Below are positions 43,207 through 52,656 of a stretch of DNA of 64,000 bases, piece by piece (within the stretch, counting starts at the first letter, position 1; each line of letters begins with the position of its first letter). This DNA is from an uncultured Collinsella sp. Lineage in GTDB: Bacteria; Actinomycetota; Coriobacteriia; Coriobacteriales; Coriobacteriaceae. Under the pieces are notes generated by a model. The model did not search any database, had not been told where the DNA came from, and was given only the letters and a program-made list of their open reading frames with translations. The stretch spans positions 1 to 64,000 of the forward strand of contig CABVAO010000002.1 of NCBI GenBank assembly GCA_902496335.1, given 5' to 3'. The translations under genes were made by a program, and so were the position numbers.

Positions 43207-43698
43207 ATGCGCGTTGATTTGAGGGTGAAGCATGATGTCGAGGCCAGGAAGGCGGCCATAGGGCTCTTCGAGCTCGGGCACGGGTATAAATCTGCCGCGA
43301 TTGCCCTTTCGCTTCCAGCGGAAGCCGTGAGAAGATGGCAGGAGATATACCGCGCGTTCGGGAGCGAGGTGCTGCTGCGCATGGACGGAAAGCAGGGCAG
43401 GTACACATACGAGCAGAAGGTCGCCGCCGCCTCCGCCGTCGTCGACGGCGGCATGACGAAGACCGAGGCGATGGCGGCGTTCGGCATAATGTCGATGTCG
43501 CCGCTCGATAAGTGGTGCGCGCTATACCGCCGGGGCGGCGCGGAGGCCCTGCGCCCGAGGCCCAAGGGCCGGCCGAGCGGTTCCAAGGCGAGGCCGCGGA
43601 CCCGCGAGGAGGAGCTCGAGGAGCGGTGCCGAAGGCTCGAGGCGGAGGTGGCCTACCTAAAAAAATTACGCGCCCTGGTCGAGAGGGACGGTCTCTGA
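43207..43698 (+). CDS. IS transposase OrfA (helix-turn-helix)
   Basis: A 163-residue DNA-binding protein with two helix-turn-helix units (FELGHGYKSAAIALSLPAEAVRRW and GGMTKTEAMAAFGIMSMSPLDKW) and a leucine-zipper-like end (EEELEERCRRLEAEVAYLKKLRALVE). It binds the IS ends and, after frameshifting at 43659-43665, is continued as OrfAB. GGGAGG precedes ATG 43207. Confidence 0.93.
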   Translation: MRVDLRVKHDVEARKAAIGLFELGHGYKSAAIALSLPAEAVRRWQEIYRAFGSEVLLRMDGKQGRYTYEQKVAAASAVVDGGMTKTEAMAAFGIMSMSPLDKWCALYRRGGAEALRPRPKGRPSGSKARPRTREEELEERCRRLEAEVAYLKKLRALVERDGL

Positions 43699-44570
43699 CC
43701 AGGGCGAAGGCCGAAGCGGTCGCGGCCCTGCGCGCCGAGGGGCACGCGCTCGGGCACCTGCTCGCATGCGCCGAGCTCAAGAGGTCGACCTACTACTACG
43801 CCCTCGCGCACCCTCCGAGGCCCACGCGCCCCGAGCTCCGGGAGGCGGCCGCCGAGATCTTCTCGCGCACCGCCAACGGCTGCGGGCACCGGCAGATAGC
43901 GATGTGCCTCAGGGCGGAAGAGGGGGCCGTGATAGCCGACAAGACCGTGCTCAAGATGATGCGCGAGATGGGGATTCGCTGCGGCATCAGACGCGAGACG
44001 GCCTACCACAGGTACAACTCGTACAGGGGCGTCGTCGGCAGGACGTTCGAGAACGTGATCGCGAGGGATTTCGACGCCGGGGCCCCGTGGCGGAAGCTGG
44101 GGACGGACGTCACCGAGTTCAAGGTGGCCGGCGGCAAGGCCTACTGGGCCCCGACGCTGGACTTCTGCACCAAGGAGATCGTGGCGAGCGACATATCGAC
44201 CACGCCAGACATGTCCCAGCAGGCGAGGATGCTCGACGAGCTGCTGCCCAAGATCCCCGAGGGCGCCGCCCCGACCATGCACTCGGACCGGGGCTGGCAG
44301 TACCAGCACGCCTCGTACACATCCAGGCTCGAGGCCGCCGGCATCGTCCAGAGCATGTCCAGGAAGGCGAACTGCATCGACAATGCCGCCACCGAGCAGC
44401 TCTTCGGCCACGTCAAGGACGAGTTCTACAGGGGCCGCGAGTGGAAGACGTTCGAGGATTTCAAACGCGACCTGGAGGAATACATAGTCCACTGGAACAC
44501 GAGCCGGAGGCAGGTAAGATTGAAGGGCCTGACCCCGGAGGAGTTCCGGAATCAGGCCCTCGCGGCCTAG
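43659..44570 (+). CDS. IS transposase OrfB (DDE integrase), made as OrfAB by -1 frameshift
   Basis: The catalytic part (~303 aa) of the IS3-family transposase, read after a -1 slip on A AAA AAA at 43659-43665; it has no good start codon of its own. The HTH_21-like linker (IFSRTANGCGHRQIAMCL) precedes the rve core with the DDE residues in GTDVTEFK, HSDRGWQYQ and CIDNAATEQLFGHVKDE. The end KGLTPEEFR is typical of IS150-like enzymes. The reading frame is intact to 44570. Confidence 0.93.
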   Translation, partial: KKITRPGREGRSLTRAKAEAVAALRAEGHALGHLLACAELKRSTYYYALAHPPRPTRPELREAAAEIFSRTANGCGHRQIAMCLRAEEGAVIADKTVLKMMREMGIRCGIRRETAYHRYNSYRGVVGRTFENVIARDFDAGAPWRKLGTDVTEFKVAGGKAYWAPTLDFCTKEIVASDISTTPDMSQQARMLDELLPKIPEGAAPTMHSDRGWQYQHASYTSRLEAAGIVQSMSRKANCIDNAATEQLFGHVKDEFYRGREWKTFEDFKRDLEEYIVHWNTSRRQVRLKGLTPEEFRNQALAA

Positions 44571-44608
44571 TCGCTATTTAGGGCGTCCAAGATTTGGGGC
44601 GCAGTTCA

Positions 44609-44627
44609 TTTGTGATGGGCGGCCTTC
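44609..44627 (+). terminator. Right half of the hairpin interrupted by the IS
   Basis: TTTG target duplication, then ATGGGCGGCCTTC followed by GTTTTGG; complementary to 43141-43153. Confidence 0.75.
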
Positions 44628-44663
44628 GTTTTGGGTCGATATGACGGTTCGTATTGAACAGTT

Positions 44664-45029
44664 CTAGCCCTCGGCGATGCTGTCGAGAATGCTGCGCATG
44701 ATGGATACCAGGATGCTGCCCATAAAGGCCGATCCAAAGCCGGCAATGGAGATACCCGCGCCCAGCAGATTGACCGACAGGTAGCTGGCCAGCTCGAGCA
44801 TAAAGCTGTTGACTACGAGCTGAAAAATACCAAGCGTGATAATAGTGAGCGGCAGCGAGATGACCGTCAGGAACGGCTTGACGAGCGAGTCGACGATGTT
44901 GAGGAACAGTCCCACAAAGGCAAAGCAGACCCAGGCCTCGGCAAAGCCGAAGGGTTGGATACCGGGGACGAGGAACGTGGCGATCGCGATGGCGATCGAG
45001 GTGAAGAGCCAGTTAAGCATAAAGCGCAT
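44664..45029 (-). CDS. Four-TM phage-holin-superfamily-IV-like membrane protein
   Basis: A 121-residue protein with four hydrophobic helices (LNWLFTSIAIAIATFLVPGI, AWVCFAFVGLFLNIVDSLV, ISLPLTIITLGIFQLVVNSF, GISIAGFGSAFMGSILVSI), the pattern of the widespread actinobacterial 4-TMS holin-like family. Despite the name there is no phage context here; the role is unknown. AAAGGA lies 8 nt before the ATG. Confidence 0.85.
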   Translation of the reverse strand: MRFMLNWLFTSIAIAIATFLVPGIQPFGFAEAWVCFAFVGLFLNIVDSLVKPFLTVISLPLTIITLGIFQLVVNSFMLELASYLSVNLLGAGISIAGFGSAFMGSILVSIMRSILDSIAEG

Positions 45030-45353
45030 GGCGTGAATCCTTTCTTGCGCCGGGGTTGCTGGCGTCGCGTGAAGCGGCTTGCGGCGGCGACCTGGATGGT
45101 TGCGCGGGCGCGCCGCGGTGTTTGGGCGCCCATTGTCTCAAATATTCGTGGAGCTTACGTGCGCATACGGTTTCTAAACGGCGTTCGTCCTGAAAAACGC
45201 GCCGCTGGCAGAGAGTCTTGTCGCTTTAGTTTGGTGGTGTGCTACACTGCTACGGACAAAAGCCACAGGCGTTGCCCTATTGCATAGAACGGGCGAACGA
45301 TGCCCGATGTCAGTATCAACTTCGATGCCTTTTGGCGGGTTTGGCGGTGATCG
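45030..45353. other. 324-bp divergent intergenic region
   Basis: Lies between the holin-like gene and yerC. A possible yerC promoter is TTGTCG-N19-TACACT (45218-45248). Nothing else recognisable; short frames here are shadows. Confidence 0.4.
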
Positions 45354-45653
45354 ATGAATATCGAGAACATGTTTGACAAGCCTGATGTCAAGCAGCTGGT
45401 CCACGCATTTAGCCTTTTGGACGACGAGAAGGATATCCAGGCGTTTTTGACCGATATCTGCACGCCGCGCGAGATTTGCGATCTTTCGCAACGCCTGCAG
45501 GTCGCGCGTTATCTGGATGAGGGCGAGCCCTATGTTGAGGTTCAGGCCCGCACGGGCGCTTCGTCCACCACGGTGAGCCGTGTTTCCAAGGCGCTCAACG
45601 GCGAGTACGGTGGCTATCGCAAGATCCTCATCAAGCTGGAGGATGGCGAGTAG
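45354..45653 (+). CDS. YerC/YecD-family TrpR-like regulator
   Basis: A 99-residue helical DNA-binding protein of the TrpR-related YerC/YecD family: FLTDICTPREICDLSQRLQVARYLDEGEPYVEVQARTGASSTTVSRVSKAL, with the TrpR-type helix-turn-helix at ~58-80. The ligand and targets are unknown. A weak GGCGGTG is the only ribosome site before ATG 45354. It is followed by a terminator and is not linked to trp genes here. Confidence 0.88.
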   Translation: MNIENMFDKPDVKQLVHAFSLLDDEKDIQAFLTDICTPREICDLSQRLQVARYLDEGEPYVEVQARTGASSTTVSRVSKALNGEYGGYRKILIKLEDGE

Positions 45654-45682
45654 GCCAACGGCAACAAACGAATCAGCTGGAG

Positions 45683-45705
45683 CCGCCCCTTCGGGGGCGG
45701 TTTTT
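45683..45705 (+). terminator. Intrinsic terminator after the YerC-like gene
   Basis: CCGCCCC-TTC-GGGGGCGG followed by T5. Confidence 0.93.
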
Positions 45706-45726
45706 GTGTGTCGAAAATTGATTCCC

Positions 45727-45782
45727 TGGGGACGGAGGAGAACGGATCATCGAGGGGGTCTGGTGCAAAGTAACCTGACCCC
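45727..45782. repeat. Partial REP-like units between yerC and addB
   Basis: CTGGGGACGGAGGAGAACGG is a half unit of the 26212-26272 palindrome; it is followed by the hairpin GGGGTC...GACCCC (45755-45782) holding GGTGCAAAGTAACCTG, related to 15151-15193. Confidence 0.6.
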
Positions 45783-45876
45783 GATGCGCCAAAACATGTT
45801 GGTGTGGTGCCATGTTGTCCGTGCGGGCGGGTAGGATAGATGCGTTGAATATTGCGAACAGTTTGAGTGGAGGACC

Positions 45877-48800
45877 ATGCCTGTTCGAATCTATACCACC
45901 AATGCCGGCACGGATTTGAGCGATGCCGAGGCGGCGCTGCTGGCCGACCTGGTTGCCCGCCACGGGCGCGCTGTTCTGTTGGCGCCCTCGTTTGCCGAGC
46001 TCGACTTGTGCCGTCATGATGCGGCAGAAGCCGGGGTTTCACTGGGTATCGATTACAAGACGCCCACATCGTGGCTCCGCTCGCTGTGGGAGCTTATGGG
46101 CGATGGCCGCAGCTTTGTGGATAACCTGCAGCGCCAGATGCTGTTCTCGGACATGGTCACGCGTCTCGACGATGCCGACCTGCAGCCGCTTTCGCACAGT
46201 CAGGGCACAGTGCGCATGCTCGCGCGCATGGCCCGCGACGTGTTGCCGGGCGTTGCGGGGACGGGTGCCGAACGATGCCGTGGCGACAACTGCCAGCCTG
46301 AGCCAAAAAGCGATGCCGAGGCTCGTGTGTTCGAGCTTTTGCGCGCCTACGCGGGCGGTTTGGACCGTCGAGATATGGTTGAGCCCTGCGAGGCAGCTGA
46401 CATTATGACCAGTGTCCTGGCCGATAGCCTGCCGGCGTGCACTCGCGCCGTATGCGTGCGCGGTATCACGTCGTTTACGCACGGTCTGCTCGAGCTGCTG
46501 TCTGCCGTGGCGAACAATGGGGGAGAGGTCGTCGTGCTGCTTGCCCGCGAACAGGCGGCGATGCGCGAGGAGCTTGCCGCGGCATTTGATGCCCGCGATG
46601 TGTTGTTTGAGATCGCGCCGCTAGGGGAGGATGTCGGCGCGTCTGATGCCGCTTGCGGGACCGCCGCTCAGCCTGCCTTTATTGAGGTCGCTGGCCCCCA
46701 TGCCCGTGCTCATGCTTATGCGGACGCAATTGATGATCTGGTAAAAACGTGCCGGGGTTCCGAGGTCGACGGCGCCTCTGCCGACCCCGTGCGCGTGCTT
46801 GCCGTTTCTGCCCGGGCACCCCAGCTGTTCGGTGAGCTCGCCTCTCGTCTGGCGGCTCGTCATATCGCTGCCGAGACAACTGAGTTCACGGCGTTTTCCC
46901 AGTCCATCGCGGGCAGGCAGTTTGCGGCGCTTGCCGGCCTGATCGAGCGCATGAAGGCCGCCGATGAGGGCATGGCGTCAAAGACCGAGTGGTGGCCCGC
47001 GCCGGAGCTTACCGACTGGATCTACAGTCCGCTTTCGGGTGCCGACGCCGCGAGCGCCCGCGGCTTCGACAAGAACATGCGCCTGTCGCGCAGCAAGACC
47101 GCTGCGGGCGTCAAGAGCCTGCTGCAGAGCGTGCAGGGCCAGGTGAGGGGCGCCCGCAAGGCCGCCAGCGACGATAACTGGTTTAAGAATGTGCCGTGCG
47201 TGGTCTCGGACGTGTTTCAGGCGCTGTGGCGCGACAAACCCGTGACGGCGCTCAAGGCCATGCTCGCCGTTGCAGAGGCGCTGCCCGATCGCGCTCTAGG
47301 CGGTCTTGACGGCCAGGCCCGTCGTCAGGCAGAGACGGCTTTGCTGCGCCATGCCATCGACATCCTTATGAACGATGCTCGCGCGCTCGACGTGTCGCAG
47401 GCCGCGACCGTGCCGGTTCTCGACGGCGTTCGAACTAAGGTGGACAAGCGCAGCACCGCTTACGATTACGAGACCTACGAGGTCGATCGCACGCCACGGG
47501 CGCAAGTGCGCTTCGTGTCGCTTGCCGATGCGTCGGTTTTGCGTCCTGGCGGCTACGATGCCGTGCTGTTTGCCGATGTCGACCTGGACAGCTATCCGCT
47601 TTCGCACGAAGAGGGCCCGCTTGCCACATTGACGGCCGAGCTGCGCCGCGACGGCGTGTCTTTGGAGCCCGCCGCCCTGTTGCGCGTGCGCTTTGGCCGT
47701 GCGATGCAGGCGGCGAGCGGTCCGGTCGCGCTTGCCCGCGTGACACACGATCGCCAGGCGCGCGAGTGCTACCCGGCAGCCGTATGGACCGAGCTGCGGG
47801 CACATGCCGAGGCCGCTGGCGCTGCCAAGCCCACGTGCGTGGGCGAGGGCGATATCATCGCCGACTTTGATCCCGCGGCAGGTGAAGGCCTCAAGCGCGA
47901 GCGCGTGACCTGTGAAGCCCCTCAGCATCTGAGTGCCGAGGCCGTGCCGTATTTGGTCCTGCGCCGTCGCGATGGCGAGGGTGAGGACGCGCCGCTCGTG
48001 CCGCGTCTGACGTCCGCCTCGCAGATCGAGGCCTATTCTACCTGCCCACTGTGCTGGTTCGTGTCGTATCGCGTCAAGCCCCAGTCGATCGACGCGGGCT
48101 TTGGCAACATGGAGAAGGGCAACTTTGTCCACGACGTGCTGGAGCATCTGCATGCCCGTCTGCCCCAAGAGGGCATGGAGCGCGTGACGCCCGAGAATCT
48201 GCCGCGTGCACAGGAGCTGCTGCACGAGGTCTTTGACGAGACGTTGGCCGAGCACGCCGGCAAGCGCGGCACGGAGGGCCCGCTGGTGCCGCTCTCTGCG
48301 GTGGAGGAACGCCAGGTGGCCGAGATCTTGCCGCAGCTGGAGGGTGTGCTTGCCTACGAGTCCGAGGCACTTGCCCCCTTTGCCCCGCGCTACCTGGAGT
48401 TCGCCTTCAACGAGCTCAAGGTCGAGTATGCCGGTTGGCCGCTTGGCGGGCGCATCGACCGCGTGGACGTGGACGCCGAGAATCGTGCCGTGGTGATCGA
48501 CTACAAGCATCGCACGGGCGTTGAGGAGTTTAAGCTCGCCGACCCCACGGTGCGTGACGAGGAATCGGGCACGGCGCCCATCGACGATCCGCGCTGGTTG
48601 CCACCACATACCCAGACGCTCATCTACGCCCAGGCCATGCGCCGAGCGCTGGATTTGGACACCCGCGCGGCGCTCTACTTTTCGACCAAGGGCGGCAAAC
48701 CGGCGTTGCGAGGCGCAGCGAGTGCCGAGCTGCTCGAGGAGGAGCGTGGTGACGGTCGCATCCCGGGCCTTAAGAAAGGTTTCCCCGGCGAGGGTGGCAG

Positions 48801-48966
48801 CATGGACTTCGACGCCCTGCTCGATCGCGTGGAGACCGGCATCGCCGAGCGTCTGCGCGAGCTCGAGGCGGGCAACGTTGCCGCCGTCGACCCGACGTCG
48901 GCTCAGGCCGCGCATGCGCGCTGCTCGTATAACCACGAAGGAACGTTTGTAAGGAGGGACGTGTAG
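45877..48966 (+). CDS. addB: ATP-dependent helicase-nuclease AddB-type subunit
   Basis: A 1029-residue PD-(D/E)XK nuclease protein, partner of AddA in double-strand break end processing before RecA loading. The first ~700 residues form the inactive-helicase-like body without a Walker A motif (VLLAPSFAELDL replaces it), as in AddB/RexB. The nuclease lies at ~710-920: CPLCWF near an Fe-S position, GNFVHDVLEHL, GGRIDRVDV and AVVIDYKHR (D-x-K). A single late Cys (ARCSYNH) may be the last Fe-S ligand; the full four-Cys set is not obvious. GTGGAGGA precedes ATG 45877. addA starts 3 nt after the stop. Confidence 0.88.
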   Translation: MPVRIYTTNAGTDLSDAEAALLADLVARHGRAVLLAPSFAELDLCRHDAAEAGVSLGIDYKTPTSWLRSLWELMGDGRSFVDNLQRQMLFSDMVTRLDDADLQPLSHSQGTVRMLARMARDVLPGVAGTGAERCRGDNCQPEPKSDAEARVFELLRAYAGGLDRRDMVEPCEAADIMTSVLADSLPACTRAVCVRGITSFTHGLLELLSAVANNGGEVVVLLAREQAAMREELAAAFDARDVLFEIAPLGEDVGASDAACGTAAQPAFIEVAGPHARAHAYADAIDDLVKTCRGSEVDGASADPVRVLAVSARAPQLFGELASRLAARHIAAETTEFTAFSQSIAGRQFAALAGLIERMKAADEGMASKTEWWPAPELTDWIYSPLSGADAASARGFDKNMRLSRSKTAAGVKSLLQSVQGQVRGARKAASDDNWFKNVPCVVSDVFQALWRDKPVTALKAMLAVAEALPDRALGGLDGQARRQAETALLRHAIDILMNDARALDVSQAATVPVLDGVRTKVDKRSTAYDYETYEVDRTPRAQVRFVSLADASVLRPGGYDAVLFADVDLDSYPLSHEEGPLATLTAELRRDGVSLEPAALLRVRFGRAMQAASGPVALARVTHDRQARECYPAAVWTELRAHAEAAGAAKPTCVGEGDIIADFDPAAGEGLKRERVTCEAPQHLSAEAVPYLVLRRRDGEGEDAPLVPRLTSASQIEAYSTCPLCWFVSYRVKPQSIDAGFGNMEKGNFVHDVLEHLHARLPQEGMERVTPENLPRAQELLHEVFDETLAEHAGKRGTEGPLVPLSAVEERQVAEILPQLEGVLAYESEALAPFAPRYLEFAFNELKVEYAGWPLGGRIDRVDVDAENRAVVIDYKHRTGVEEFKLADPTVRDEESGTAPIDDPRWLPPHTQTLIYAQAMRRALDLDTRAALYFSTKGGKPALRGAASAELLEEERGDGRIPGLKKGFPGEGGSMDFDALLDRVETGIAERLRELEAGNVAAVDPTSAQAAHARCSYNHEGTFVRRDV

Positions 48967-48969
48967 ACC

Positions 48970-51900
48970 ATGGATCTTTCGACTTTGATGCCGCAACAGC
49001 TGCAGATCGTCAAAACGCTCGACCGTCCGCTGTTTGTCTCGGCGGGCGCCGGTTCGGGCAAGACCTTTACCCTCACGCGCCGCATCGTCTACGCACTCTC
49101 TCCCGAATCCGGTCCGTTCGTTGAGCATCTGGACCAGGTGCTCGCTATTACCTTTACCAAAGATGCCGCGGCCGAGATTCGTGACCGCGTGCGCCGCGCG
49201 CTCATCGACGAGGGCATGGACGAGGAAGCACTGACCGTCGACGACGCGTGGATCTCGACCATTCACGGCATGTGCTCGCGTATCCTGCGCGCGCACGCGC
49301 TGGAGCTGGGCATCGATCCCGAGTTCACAGTGCTCACCGATACCGACGAGCTCATGGATCAGGCTGTCGAGCATGTGCTGGGTCGCGCAACGGCGCCCGA
49401 TGCCGCCCCCGAGCTCGCGGCATCGCTCAAGGCCCTCTACGCCTGGTATCCCATGGCGGGCGAGGGCGGTTCCTTTGGCGCCGGTACGACCATCAAGGGT
49501 CTGGTGCGCGACCTGCTGGAGCTGTCGAGTCAGTTGCCGGGCGGTATGGACGACGTGCGCGTGGCGCGCGGCCAGGCCGATACCTCTGCACTCGCCGATG
49601 CCTATCGCGCGGCGCTGGGCGCAAGCAAGGCCGCGACCGAGAAGGCGCAGGTGGCGCTCGATGCCATCGACGCGTTCGAGGCGAGCGGCAAGACCATGGT
49701 CGATGCGGCGCGACTCATGATGTCGTGCACCATGCCGCGCGCGAGCAAGGCATTCCCCAAGGAGCAGGTCGAGCTGCTCAAGGCCGAGGCCGCCGATGCG
49801 TTTATCAATATCGTGCTTGCCTGCGGTGGCCCGGCGCTCGATGCGCTGGTGGGTCTGGCCCGTTCCGTCGAGGCCGAGTATCGCGCATTGAAGGCTGCCC
49901 AGTCCGCCCTCGATAATAACGACCTGCTGCGTATGGCCTACGAGGCCCTGCGCGATTACCCTGCCATCCGTGCTGCGTACGAGGGCCGCTTTAAGATGGT
50001 CATGATCGACGAGTTCCAGGACACCGACCAGATGCAGGTCGATTTGATTCGCTATCTGACGGACGCGGGGGAGCGCGCGTTGTGCACCGTGGGCGATGCG
50101 CAGCAGTCGATCTACCGCTTCCGTGGCGCCGAGGTCGAGGTGTTCCGTCGTCAGGAGCGCAAGGTGGGCTCGTCTGCCGCGCCCGAGGCGACTGCCGTGG
50201 CCGATGCCCCTGCCGGCGAGCTCGTCAAACTCGTGCGCAACTTCCGCAGCCATGACGAGGTGCTGCGTTACGTGGCACGCGTCTTCGACGGCGATGACGG
50301 CGGCCTGATGCAGGGCTTTTTGGATCTTGAGGCGAGCGACGGCCGCAAGGACACGCTGGTGGCAGACGCTTCGCGTCGCCAGGCCCTCTTTGTTGCCGGC
50401 GGCAGTACGCAGGAGCGCACGCAGGCCAAGGCCCGCGCGATCGCCGAGCGATTCCGCGCGCTTGCCGATGCCGGCCAGCCCCAGGGCGGCATGGTACTGC
50501 TACTGGGCCGCATGACCAACGCCGACGTCTACGCCCAGGCCTTCCGCGATCAGGGGCTCGACTGCGTGATCGCAGGCGGCTCGGTCTTTGCCCAGGCAGC
50601 CGAGGTGCAGACGGTGCGTGCCCTGGTCTGCGCGCTCGCCAATCCGGCCGATACGGCGCAGGGCCTTATGCCACTGCTCGCCTCGCCGATGTTTGCGCTC
50701 GGTGCCCAGGAGTTCCTGGCGCTGGCGACCAAGCTCGATAGCGAGACAGGGGAGACCTCGCGCCGGAATATCGACATGGGCATCATGAGCGATTTCGACG
50801 TGCCGGGTTTGCAAGACTTGCCGCTTGTGACGCGCGCCCGCGAGGTGCTGCGGTATGCGCTTCGTCGCGTGGGCCGCGATTCGTTCGCCGCCATCGCGCG
50901 CGACGTGGTCAACGCCTCCGGCTGGTTTGTGCGTCTGGGACAGCGTGGTCCCGAGGGCAAGGCCATTGCCGCCAACGTGCTCAAGGCGCTCGACGCCGTG
51001 GCTGAGGCTGAGGCCGAGTTCGGCAACTCGCCGCGTTCCATCGCGCTTGCCTTCGACCGCTTCTTGGCGGGCAAGGAAGCCCCGGGTGCCCTCAACGAGG
51101 AAGGCGACGGCGCGGTGCGCATCATGACGGTGCATGCCTCCAAGGGTCTGGAATATCCGGTCGTGGCGGTCGCCGAGTGCTTTGGCATGCGTAAGTCCTC
51201 GGGTGCGGCACAGATGGGTCGCGTCGAGGGCGGAGCGCAGGTCGTGGCACTGCCGGCACGCTTCGACGGCGTTAAGCTTGCCGACGGTACCTTTGTGAAG
51301 GGCGACGACGTCAAAAAGCAGTTTGAGCACGCGTTTAAGGGCAAGGGCACGTCGCTGTGGCTGCCGCCGGAGCTCATGGAGGACGTCTGTGCGACGGGTT
51401 CTCCCGCCGAGGCATTTGCTCGCCTGCGCAACGCCGACCTGCAGCTTTCGCTCGAGGAACGGGCCCGCTTGCTCTATGTTGCCATGACGCGTGCGCGCGA
51501 GCTGGTGATCTTGGCGATGGATGCCGGCGTGAGCCGTGGCAAGGTGACGGCGCCGACCTTCGATGTCGAGACCGATCTGACCTACGACGTGCTGCGCCGT
51601 ATTTTGCCGACGGACGCTCTGGACATGCCGCAGCTCGATGCCGACCGCCTGGTGTTCGACAACTCCCAGCCGGGCGACTACGAGCTCATATCGCTAGCAG
51701 ACTTTACGTTTGGCGAGCAGGCGTTTGAGGCCAACGCTTCGCTGGATGCCGAGGGCAGGCTTGTTCGTGGCGATGCCGATGCAGATGCTGCCGACGATTC
51801 GGCCAGTACAATCGTCCCCGGTCCTGCCGACCCCGAGCCCGATGCGTTTGAGCTCGTGTATCCCCAGGCGGTGGGCGTGCGCATGGGCATCTGTCCGTTT

Positions 51901-52602
51901 CCGGTGCGTGACTCGTATAGCTACTCGTCAATCGCTGCGGCGCTCCATGCCGAGACAGAAGACCGTGCCGCCGAGGCGCGTGTGCCCATGGACGAGTCCG
52001 GCGATGATGCAGAGTCGGATGGCTCGGAGATGACGGATGCAGACGTGGCTGCTGTCGAGCCCGCCGGCAATCCCATGGCGCTGGGCTCGGCCTTCCACGC
52101 CGCCTGCCAGTGGCTCATCGAGATGGGTGCCGATGCGCTGCCCGCTGAGCGTGCCGACGCCCTGGCTCGCCTGTGGCACCTGACGCCAGAACAGCGCGAG
52201 CGCTTCGATGTCGCTCTGGAGCGCTGGCTCAAGTCGTCGGTTCGTGCCGACCTGCTCGCGTGGCCGTGCGTTCGCGCCGAGGTGCCGTTCTTTTCGCTGG
52301 GCTGCGAGGACGAGGACATCGCTCGCTACGGCGCATATGCCGAAGGCGCCATCGATGCACTGGCGACGAACCCGGCGGATTCGTCACGCGCGCTGGTCAT
52401 CGACTATAAGACGGGCGGCACGCCGGACGAGACGCCGGACCAGCTGCAGGAGAAGCACGCCCTGCAGGCGCGCGTCTACGCTGATGTTCTGAGCAAGGCG
52501 GGCTTTGAGGCTGTGACCGTCAAGTTCGTCCGCGTGGAGCAGGCCGATCCGACTCTCTTCGTCAATCCCGCCGAGCCCCAAGTAGTCACCTACAACTTCT
52601 AG
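48970..52602 (+). CDS. addA: ATP-dependent helicase/nuclease subunit AddA
   Basis: A 1210-residue UvrD-like helicase with C-terminal nuclease. Helicase motifs: SAGAGSGKT (~22-30), ITFTKDAAAEIRDR, STIHGMCSRILR, MIDEFQDTD (II), GDAQQSIYRFRGA (III), VRNFRSH, TVHASKGLEYPVV (V), YVAMTRARE (VI). The nuclease is at the end: GSAFHAACQWL, AEGAIDALATNP and VIDYKTGG. A low-complexity acidic stretch (~930-960, DADADAADDSAST) links the two. With AddB it resects breaks to a regulatory Chi-like site. The ribosome site AAGGAGG is in the end of addB. Confidence 0.96.
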   Translation: MDLSTLMPQQLQIVKTLDRPLFVSAGAGSGKTFTLTRRIVYALSPESGPFVEHLDQVLAITFTKDAAAEIRDRVRRALIDEGMDEEALTVDDAWISTIHGMCSRILRAHALELGIDPEFTVLTDTDELMDQAVEHVLGRATAPDAAPELAASLKALYAWYPMAGEGGSFGAGTTIKGLVRDLLELSSQLPGGMDDVRVARGQADTSALADAYRAALGASKAATEKAQVALDAIDAFEASGKTMVDAARLMMSCTMPRASKAFPKEQVELLKAEAADAFINIVLACGGPALDALVGLARSVEAEYRALKAAQSALDNNDLLRMAYEALRDYPAIRAAYEGRFKMVMIDEFQDTDQMQVDLIRYLTDAGERALCTVGDAQQSIYRFRGAEVEVFRRQERKVGSSAAPEATAVADAPAGELVKLVRNFRSHDEVLRYVARVFDGDDGGLMQGFLDLEASDGRKDTLVADASRRQALFVAGGSTQERTQAKARAIAERFRALADAGQPQGGMVLLLGRMTNADVYAQAFRDQGLDCVIAGGSVFAQAAEVQTVRALVCALANPADTAQGLMPLLASPMFALGAQEFLALATKLDSETGETSRRNIDMGIMSDFDVPGLQDLPLVTRAREVLRYALRRVGRDSFAAIARDVVNASGWFVRLGQRGPEGKAIAANVLKALDAVAEAEAEFGNSPRSIALAFDRFLAGKEAPGALNEEGDGAVRIMTVHASKGLEYPVVAVAECFGMRKSSGAAQMGRVEGGAQVVALPARFDGVKLADGTFVKGDDVKKQFEHAFKGKGTSLWLPPELMEDVCATGSPAEAFARLRNADLQLSLEERARLLYVAMTRARELVILAMDAGVSRGKVTAPTFDVETDLTYDVLRRILPTDALDMPQLDADRLVFDNSQPGDYELISLADFTFGEQAFEANASLDAEGRLVRGDADADAADDSASTIVPGPADPEPDAFELVYPQAVGVRMGICPFPVRDSYSYSSIAAALHAETEDRAAEARVPMDESGDDAESDGSEMTDADVAAVEPAGNPMALGSAFHAACQWLIEMGADALPAERADALARLWHLTPEQRERFDVALERWLKSSVRADLLAWPCVRAEVPFFSLGCEDEDIARYGAYAEGAIDALATNPADSSRALVIDYKTGGTPDETPDQLQEKHALQARVYADVLSKAGFEAVTVKFVRVEQADPTLFVNPAEPQVVTYNF

Positions 52603-52611
52603 TCCTCAGAT

Positions 52612-52648
52612 AACTTGCGGTGGAATCCTTTTCGATTCCACCGCAACT
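52612..52648. repeat. Palindrome family 2, short variant (copy 4)
   Basis: TTGCGGTGGAATC-CTTTTC-GATTCCACCGCAA: perfect 13-bp stem with a 6-nt loop, 10 nt after the addA stop. It keeps the outer TTGCGGTG(A/G)AAT arm of the family. Confidence 0.85.
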
Positions 52649-52656
52649 GCAATAGC

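Larger units (their letters stand above)
43160..44608 (+). mobile_element. IS3-family insertion sequence (IS150-like), complete
   Basis: 1449 bp bounded by imperfect inverted repeats starting TGAACTGC and containing CCCA and TTGGAC (20 of 24 positions match; 43160-43183 and 44585-44608). A 4-bp direct repeat TTTG flanks it (43156-43159, 44609-44612). Two overlapping transposase frames are joined by a likely -1 frameshift at A7 (43659-43665). Arg codons AGG/CGG are much commoner than in the neighbours, supporting foreign origin. Both frames are intact, so it may be active. Confidence 0.95.

Noticed and set aside
43141..44627. GAAGGCCGCCCAT/ATGGGCGGCCTTC as the true ends of the IS
   Set aside because: The IS150-like ends start further in at TGAACTGC and leave a TTTG duplication outside; the outer pair is the interrupted target hairpin.
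44664..45029. Prophage remnant suggested by the holin-like protein
   Set aside because: No other phage genes nearby; the four-TM family is widespread in actinobacterial chromosomes outside phages.
47296..50253. 985-codon minus-strand frame spanning the addB-addA junction
   Set aside because: It crosses two well-supported plus-strand genes and shows no family motif.
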